Assembly: GCA_002394535.1 (NCBI GenBank)
Contig: DGUG01000104.1
Coordinates: 1-11,593, forward strand
DNA: 11,593 nucleotides
Reading direction: 5' to 3'
Source: Lachnospiraceae bacterium UBA4316
Lineage (GTDB): Bacteria; Bacillota; Clostridia; Lachnospirales; Lachnospiraceae
Below, in pieces: positions 7,613 through 11,593 of this stretch. How positions within the stretch are numbered: the first letter of the stretch is position 1; every line of letters starts with the position of its first letter. Both the position numbers and the translations under genes were made by a program. The notes beneath the pieces are model-generated. The model ran no database searches. It saw nothing but the letters and a program-made list of their open reading frames with translations, and was not told where the DNA came from.

Positions 7613-8287
7613 ATGGATTATTCACCGTTATGGATATCACTTAAGATAGCGGTTTGTTCGACGATCATAACTTTTTTTGCGGGTGTTGCTTCGGCATGGC
7701 TTGTTACTTACCTGCGAGGTGCAAAGCATGTAGTTGATGCCGTGTTGTCCGTTCCACTGGTCCTCCCGCCAACGGTTGTGGGATTTCTGCTGCTTATGCT
7801 TCTTGGCAGAAGCAGCGGGATCGGGAGATTGCTTGAGAATGTGGGGCTACATGTTATATTTACGTGGCAGGGTGCGACAGTTGCCGCTGCCGTAGTTTCG
7901 TTTCCTGTTATGTACCGTGGAATCCGCGGAGCAATTGAGCAGGTAGATGAGAACCTGATATTTGCCGCAAGAACTCTGGGGATGCGTGAGTACACGATAC
8001 TCAGAAAGATAATAATTCCGGCTGCCCGTCCGGGAATAGCAGCATCAACTGTCCTTGCTTTTGCACGTGCACTAGGTGAATTCGGAGCTACTATCATGGT
8101 TGCCGGTAATCTTCCGGGACGAACAAGAACAATGTCGATAGCTGTGTATACGGCAATGCAGTCCGGAAACCGTAATCTTGCGATGAAGTGGGTACTGATC
8201 ATTATAGTATTCTCTCTGATTATCCTGATACTTATGAATGTGGTTGCCGGAAGAGGAAGTAAAACCCTGCCGGTGCAAAGAGGTTAA
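7613..8287 (+). CDS. modB: Molybdate ABC transporter permease ModB
   Basis: Membrane channel subunit of the molybdate importer. The 224 residues match the usual ModB length of about 225. About five hydrophobic segments are visible near residues 8-32, 41-65, 87-105, 141-165 and 194-213. The cytoplasmic EAA-type coupling loop is AARTLGMREYTILRKIIIPAARPGI (starting ~118), which contacts ModC; LPPTVVGFLLL (51-61) is also typical of the family. ATG 7613 follows AGAGGA (7599-7604) by 8 nt and starts 13 nt after the modA stop. Starting instead at an in-frame ATG 7562 would overlap modA and add 17 charged residues before the first membrane segment, so it was not used. Confidence 0.93.
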   Translation: MDYSPLWISLKIAVCSTIITFFAGVASAWLVTYLRGAKHVVDAVLSVPLVLPPTVVGFLLLMLLGRSSGIGRLLENVGLHVIFTWQGATVAAAVVSFPVMYRGIRGAIEQVDENLIFAARTLGMREYTILRKIIIPAARPGIAASTVLAFARALGEFGATIMVAGNLPGRTRTMSIAVYTAMQSGNRNLAMKWVLIIIVFSLIILILMNVVAGRGSKTLPVQRG

Positions 8288-8296
8288 ACAGGATAA

Positions 8297-9376
8297 ATGG
8301 AATTGTTTGTTGACATAGAAAAACAGGTGGGCGGTTTTTGCTTGAGGAGCAGTTTTAGCATAGAATCAGGACGCCTTGCGCTTCTGGGACCGTCCGGATG
8401 CGGCAAGACGATGACGCTTAAATGCATTGCCGGAATTGAAAAACCTGATAAGGGTACGATACGCCTTGGCGATAGGGTGTTGTACGACAGCGATAAAAAG
8501 ATCAATGTGCCTTCGCATGATAGGCATGCCGGATTCCTTTTCCAGAATTATGCTCTTTTCCCTAATATGACGGTTCGGGAAAATGTGCTTGTTGCTTCGC
8601 ATGACAAAAGGTATGCATTAGATCTTATAGAACGGTTTCAACTAGCTGATATCGAGGATCTGTTACCGAACAGCCTCTCGGGAGGACAGAGTCAACGCAC
8701 TGCGCTTGCAAGGATGCTTGCCGCCAAACCGGAAATACTTATGTTTGATGAGCCTTTTTCGGCGCTTGATAATTATCTTGCAATGAGGATGGAGAGAGAA
8801 CTTCAAAAGATACTTGAAAATTTTGAAGGCCCGTCAATTCTGGTCACTCATGACCGGAATGAAGCTTACAGGATGGCAGACAAGATAGCCGCCATGGAGT
8901 CGGGATGTATCGTCGAGATAAAGGAACGGCATGATTTTTTTGATAATCCTGATACAGTAACTGCGGCAAGACTGACCGGTTGTAAGAATATCTCCGGAAT
9001 ATCGAAAAATGAGGATGGGTCATATTTCGCTCAGGACTGGGGTATTAGGCTCGAGCCTTGTACTGACGGTAACGGTTTGGAACTTGATAGTGCAGATAGT
9101 GTGGGATATCGGGCCCATTACTTTAAGTTCGTATCTGAAAGTACGGGTCAGAACTGTTTTGATTGCGAGCTTTTACGCGTGGTTGAGGATACTTTTTCGG
9201 TTTCGGTTCTGTTCCGGCAAAGAGGGAATGACGCTGCCTCGGATGATTCGGTACTGACATGGATAGTCGATAAAGACGAATGGATTAAGATCAAAGACGA
9301 TGTTATGAGTGGAACGTTTTTGCTTTCTATTGACCCGCAAAAGCTTATGCCGCTTCGGAACAGTAAGGATGGATGA
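8297..9376 (+). CDS. modC: Molybdate ABC transporter ATP-binding protein ModC
   Basis: ATPase that drives molybdate uptake through ModB. The nucleotide-binding domain fills residues ~1-215: Walker A GPSGCGKT (31-38), Q-loop LFQNYALFP (81-89), ABC signature LSGGQSQR (127-134), Walker B EILMFDEPF (146-154), D-loop SALDN and H-loop His185 (LVTHD). The remaining ~140 residues form a C-terminal region that fits one TOBE/MOP-like regulatory domain (for example VGYRAHYFKFV), which in this family can sense the bound oxyanion and inhibit transport. The 359-residue length is normal. It starts 9 nt after modB with an AGGATA ribosome binding site and ends 3 nt before moaA, so import and cofactor synthesis are probably translated from one message. 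Confidence 0.94.
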   Translation: MELFVDIEKQVGGFCLRSSFSIESGRLALLGPSGCGKTMTLKCIAGIEKPDKGTIRLGDRVLYDSDKKINVPSHDRHAGFLFQNYALFPNMTVRENVLVASHDKRYALDLIERFQLADIEDLLPNSLSGGQSQRTALARMLAAKPEILMFDEPFSALDNYLAMRMERELQKILENFEGPSILVTHDRNEAYRMADKIAAMESGCIVEIKERHDFFDNPDTVTAARLTGCKNISGISKNEDGSYFAQDWGIRLEPCTDGNGLELDSADSVGYRAHYFKFVSESTGQNCFDCELLRVVEDTFSVSVLFRQRGNDAASDDSVLTWIVDKDEWIKIKDDVMSGTFLLSIDPQKLMPLRNSKDG

Positions 9377-9379
9377 TAA

Positions 9380-10378
9380 ATGATCGACGGATTCGGAAGA
9401 ATAATTGAATATCTGAGAGTGTCGGTTACCGATAAATGTAATCTCAGGTGCAGGTATTGCATGCCACCGGAAGGGGTCAGTAAGCTGTCCCATTCAGACA
9501 TACTTACGATAGAGGAGATAACAAGGATATGTGCACTGCTTTGCGAAATGGGAGTCCGTCGTGTGAGATTTACCGGCGGTGAGCCGCTTATAAGAAAAGG
9601 TATTACGGATCTTATACATAATCTTTCATCACTTGATAATGCCCCGGAAATATTGATGACAACAAACGGGGTGCTTCTTGCGAAAAGTATTGAGGCACTT
9701 TATGAGGCGGGACTTGCCGGGGTCAATATCAGTCTGGATACAACCGACAGGAATGAATTTCTGAGGATGACCGGTTCAGACCTGCTTTCGGATGTAATTA
9801 ATTCTATAAATGCCGCATACGAAACAGGGATAAGGATTAAGATCAATTGTGTCCCGATAACGGGAATTAACGATAAAGAGATACCTAAAATAGCTGAGTT
9901 TGCAAGGAACCGGATGATTGATGTCAGATTTATTGAATTGATGCCAATAGGATGTGCGGCCGGATACGACAGAGTAACGGGTGAGGGAGTTTTGCATAAG
10001 ATAATTCATTCATTCGGACTATCGGAAGGAGATCTGCATCCGGATTATGGAGAAGATTCACAGAACGGAATACCGAAGGGTCCGGCCTTGTATTACAGAA
10101 TCAAGGGATTTGCCGGAAGGATAGGTCTTATAGATCCGATATCGGATTCATTTTGCGATAAATGTAACAGGATAAGACTGACGTCAACCGGGCAAATAAA
10201 GCCATGTCTGTATTTCTCCGATAGTATTGATCTAAGGAAGCTTATAAGAGACGGTTGTACGGATGAAGACATCAAAGAAGCTGTTATGAGAGCTATTGCC
10301 GCAAAACCACGGGAACACAGATTCGGAATACTGGATGGTAACGGTGATTCAAGAAAAATGTATCAGATCGGAGGGTAA
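9380..10378 (+). CDS. moaA: GTP 3',8-cyclase MoaA (radical SAM)
   Basis: Radical SAM enzyme that starts molybdenum cofactor synthesis by cyclising GTP, working with MoaC. The N-terminal SAM-binding [4Fe-4S] motif CNLRCRYC gives Cys20, 24 and 27, followed by RFTGGEP and TTNG. The C-terminal substrate-binding [4Fe-4S] cluster is formed by Cys259, 262 and 276 (CDKCNRIRLTSTGQIKPC). The protein ends in Gly-Gly, the conserved tail needed for the cyclase reaction in studied homologues. The 332-residue length is normal. ATG 9380 is 3 nt after the modC stop, with AGGATGG upstream inside the modC 3' end. Both clusters are oxygen-sensitive, in line with an anaerobic host. Confidence 0.96.
   Translation: MIDGFGRIIEYLRVSVTDKCNLRCRYCMPPEGVSKLSHSDILTIEEITRICALLCEMGVRRVRFTGGEPLIRKGITDLIHNLSSLDNAPEILMTTNGVLLAKSIEALYEAGLAGVNISLDTTDRNEFLRMTGSDLLSDVINSINAAYETGIRIKINCVPITGINDKEIPKIAEFARNRMIDVRFIELMPIGCAAGYDRVTGEGVLHKIIHSFGLSEGDLHPDYGEDSQNGIPKGPALYYRIKGFAGRIGLIDPISDSFCDKCNRIRLTSTGQIKPCLYFSDSIDLRKLIRDGCTDEDIKEAVMRAIAAKPREHRFGILDGNGDSRKMYQIGG
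10370..10375 (+). promoter_or_regulatory. Ribosome binding site that fixes the TTG start of the MOSC-MogA gene
   Basis: GGAGGG sits 6 nt before the TTG at 10382. The same six bases are the last two sense codons of moaA (gga ggg), so they encode the conserved Gly-Gly tail of MoaA and also act as the Shine-Dalgarno sequence of the next gene. There is no in-frame ATG nearby that fits the MOSC N-terminus, so the TTG start is well supported. Confidence 0.8.
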
Positions 10379-10381
10379 GAA

Positions 10382-11293
10382 TTGCACGGAATACTTAAGG
10401 CTGTGTGTATCAGCCGGGAGAAAGGTACAGTCAAGAATAATATAGACAGATGTGAGATAATCGAAAATCACGGACTTAAGGGAGATGCACACGCCGGAAG
10501 CGCAAGGCAGGTAAGCCTGTTGTCCGAAGAAGCGGTAAATGATTTTCGCCAAAGGTGTGATGATAAGGTGGAACTTCTCCCGGGGGTGTTCGGAGAAAAC
10601 CTTTTGGTAAGCGGATTTGACCTAAAGAGGTATCCTATAGGAGCGATTATTCTTATCGGTGATGTTGTTCTGCAACTGACACAGATCGGTAAAACATGCC
10701 ACAGCGGATGCGAGATAATGGTGAAGACGGGAGAGTGCATTATGCCTCATGAAGGAGTATTTGCAAAGGTACTGAAGGGCGGAGTTGTCAGCGCCGGAGA
10801 TGAGGTTACTATTCCATACCGCGCTGCCGTTTTAACCGCAAGTGACAGGTCGTACAGGGGAGAGAGGGAAGATAAGAGCGGCCCGGCAATAGTAAAAAGA
10901 TTGGAAACTGCCGGCTATTATGTGGGTTCTCAATTGCTGTTGCCGGATGATGAAGATGGGCTGGCTGATGCACTGACAAAGGTTGTTGACGAAGAGAGAC
11001 CTGATGTCATATTCACAACAGGTGGGACCGGGTTAGCTGCCAGAGACCGGATGCCGGAGGCGACAAAACGTATTGCTGACCGGGATGTCCCGGGTATTGC
11101 CGAGGCTATAAGGGCATATAGCATGAAAATCACGCCGAATGCTATGTTATCGCGTGCTGTAAGCGTGATTAAAGACTCAACACTTATAATCAACCTTCCG
11201 GGAAGTCCGAAAGCTGTTCAAGAATGTCTAGACCTTGTATTGCCGGCCCTTGAACACGGACTCGGAATACTGAGAGGGGAGGTTGACGGATAA
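10382..11293 (+). CDS. MOSC domain-MogA/MoaB fusion protein
   Basis: A 303-residue two-domain protein. Residues ~1-145 are a MOSC domain: GLKGDAHAG (31-39), RQVSLLS (42-48), the Cys pair CHSGC (Cys106, Cys110) and a MPHEGVFAKVLKGG segment. MOSC domains, including those of Mo cofactor sulfurases, bind molybdopterin or move sulfur; the Cys residues are candidates. Residues ~147-303 are MogA/MoaB, the molybdopterin adenylyltransferase acting before MoeA: AVLTASDRS (149-157), TTGGTG (212-217) followed by RDRMPEAT, and NLPGSPKAV. Such fusions are known in anaerobes. The gene starts with TTG and lies 3 nt after moaA. Its last codons form the 5' arm of a hairpin and its TAA lies in the loop. The adenylyltransferase role is well supported; the MOSC role is inferred. 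Confidence 0.92.
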   Translation: MHGILKAVCISREKGTVKNNIDRCEIIENHGLKGDAHAGSARQVSLLSEEAVNDFRQRCDDKVELLPGVFGENLLVSGFDLKRYPIGAIILIGDVVLQLTQIGKTCHSGCEIMVKTGECIMPHEGVFAKVLKGGVVSAGDEVTIPYRAAVLTASDRSYRGEREDKSGPAIVKRLETAGYYVGSQLLLPDDEDGLADALTKVVDEERPDVIFTTGGTGLAARDRMPEATKRIADRDVPGIAEAIRAYSMKITPNAMLSRAVSVIKDSTLIINLPGSPKAVQECLDLVLPALEHGLGILRGEVDG

Positions 11294-11312
11294 AACCGCA
11301 AGCCTCCCCTCT
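11273..11312 (+). terminator. Terminator-like hairpin at the end of the operon, interrupted by an intron
   Basis: AGAGGGGAGG (11273-11282) pairs perfectly with CCTCCCCTCT (11303-11312). The stem extends inward by a G-U and a U-A pair, and a short CGG/CCG stem closes an ATAAAA loop. The stop codon TAA of the last gene (11291-11293) is inside the apical part. The stem is long and GC-rich, but the expected T-run is missing because GTAT and then a group II intron follow. The original T-run, if there was one, should be on the far side of the intron. Confidence 0.75.
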
Positions 11313-11316
11313 GTAT
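11313..11316 (+). other. Proposed IBS1 (5' exon target of the group IIC intron)
   Basis: The four bases GTAT separate the terminator stem from the intron 5' end. They are exactly complementary to ATAC in a loop of the intron (11495-11498), and the preceding T (11312) can add a U-G pair. Short IBS1 elements directly after a hairpin are characteristic of group IIC target sites. Confidence 0.65.
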
Positions 11317-11593
11317 GTATGACGGGCATGCCGTCAGTCTGTGGTGAAAGTCCACGAGGGGCGTAGTTGCCGACGAACCCCATAGTGACTCCCAAGGTTT
11401 ACATCGTGAGGTGTAGGCGAGAAGAAGGGATAGCGAAATCGTAGCCTGACGAACAGAAATCTGATACTAAGGCGTTTACGGTGGACAAGCTGACATACGA
11501 CAGCGAAATCCTAAAGGCAACCGTAACCCGTAGGCGTAAATCAGGCAGGTAGACGAGGAAAGACTGGCAGGCTTATCCCGTGAGGTCTCACAG
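11317..11593 (+). mobile_element. Group IIC intron, 5' part (domains I-III), truncated by the window end
   Basis: A self-splicing retroelement. It begins GTATG (consensus GTGYG), followed by the hairpin GACGG/CCGTC (11321-11335) with GGCAT at the same offset as in the Oceanobacillus iheyensis group IIC intron as I remember it. Then come CAGTC, a GTGG-tgaaagt-CCAC stem (11341-11355), the stem carrying ACAGAAATCTG, a small hairpin presenting EBS1 (11489-11504), and near the end GGAAAGACTGGC...GAGGTCT (AGAC 11561-11564 pairing GTCT 11585-11588), which resembles domain III leading into domain IV. No coding sequence is seen in it. The reverse transcriptase/maturase expected in domain IV would start after the window. 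It is inserted in the sense direction, four bases after the operon's terminator stem. Class assignment rests on remembered sequence similarity plus target context. Confidence 0.87.
11489..11504 (+). other. Intron hairpin presenting EBS1
   Basis: GCTG (11489-11492) pairs with CAGC (11501-11504) around the loop ACATACGA. The ATAC in this loop complements the exon bases GTAT at 11313-11316. The site is about 180 nt into the intron and is followed by GAAATCC, which matches the layout around EBS1 in the O. iheyensis intron from memory. Confidence 0.6.

Noticed and set aside
11317..11593. Other structured RNAs (RNase P, tmRNA, riboswitch) at the right end
   Set aside because: The GTATG start, the GGCAT hairpin, the EBS1 loop matching the upstream exon and the terminator-adjacent position fit a group IIC intron better than any of these.

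Overview
The window is one side of a long, tightly packed, all plus-strand operon for a molybdenum (or tungsten) formate dehydrogenase and the cofactor it needs. Protein motifs, moderate GC, the strong purine-rich ribosome binding sites and the style of domain fusion point to an anaerobic Firmicute of class Clostridia, possibly Lachnospiraceae. That placement is inferred; there is no rRNA or marker gene to confirm it.

Layout. Bases 1-105 hold the last 34 codons of an upstream protein with a Cys-rich tail, probably an Fe-S/flavin electron-transfer partner. It overlaps the start of a ~906-residue formate dehydrogenase catalytic subunit (99-2819) that carries NuoG-like Fe-S domains at its N-terminus and an active-site Cys in place of selenocysteine. 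Then follow moeA, a mobA-mobB fusion, a MoeA-like molybdopterin-binding protein with a C-terminal four-Cys motif, moaC, modA, modB, modC, moaA and a MOSC-MogA fusion. Gaps between genes are 0-19 nt or overlaps, except for one 62-nt spacer before moaC that contains an inverted repeat.

How the genes work together. ModABC imports molybdate. MoaA and MoaC convert GTP to cyclic pyranopterin monophosphate. MogA adenylylates molybdopterin and MoeA inserts molybdate. MobA adds GMP to make the guanine dinucleotide form, with MobB as a GTP-binding helper. The formate dehydrogenase consumes the product. The MOSC domain and the MoeA-like protein are probable handling or sulfur-transfer steps whose exact roles are not known. 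The molybdopterin synthase genes (moaD, moaE), their activating enzyme (moeB-like) and fdhD are not in the window.

The right end is a mobile element. The mogA stop codon lies in the loop of a strong terminator-like hairpin (11273-11312). Four bases later a group IIC intron begins (11317) and runs off the window. Its 5' end, domain I landmarks and an EBS1 loop matching the four bases between hairpin and intron can all be read directly. This is the classic target preference of bacterial group IIC introns. The reverse transcriptase gene expected in domain IV would start just beyond the window.

I did not find a clearly novel system. The best leads for unknown biology are the MoeA-like Cys-tail protein, the MOSC-MogA fusion in an operon without visible fdhD, and the intron-terminator arrangement.
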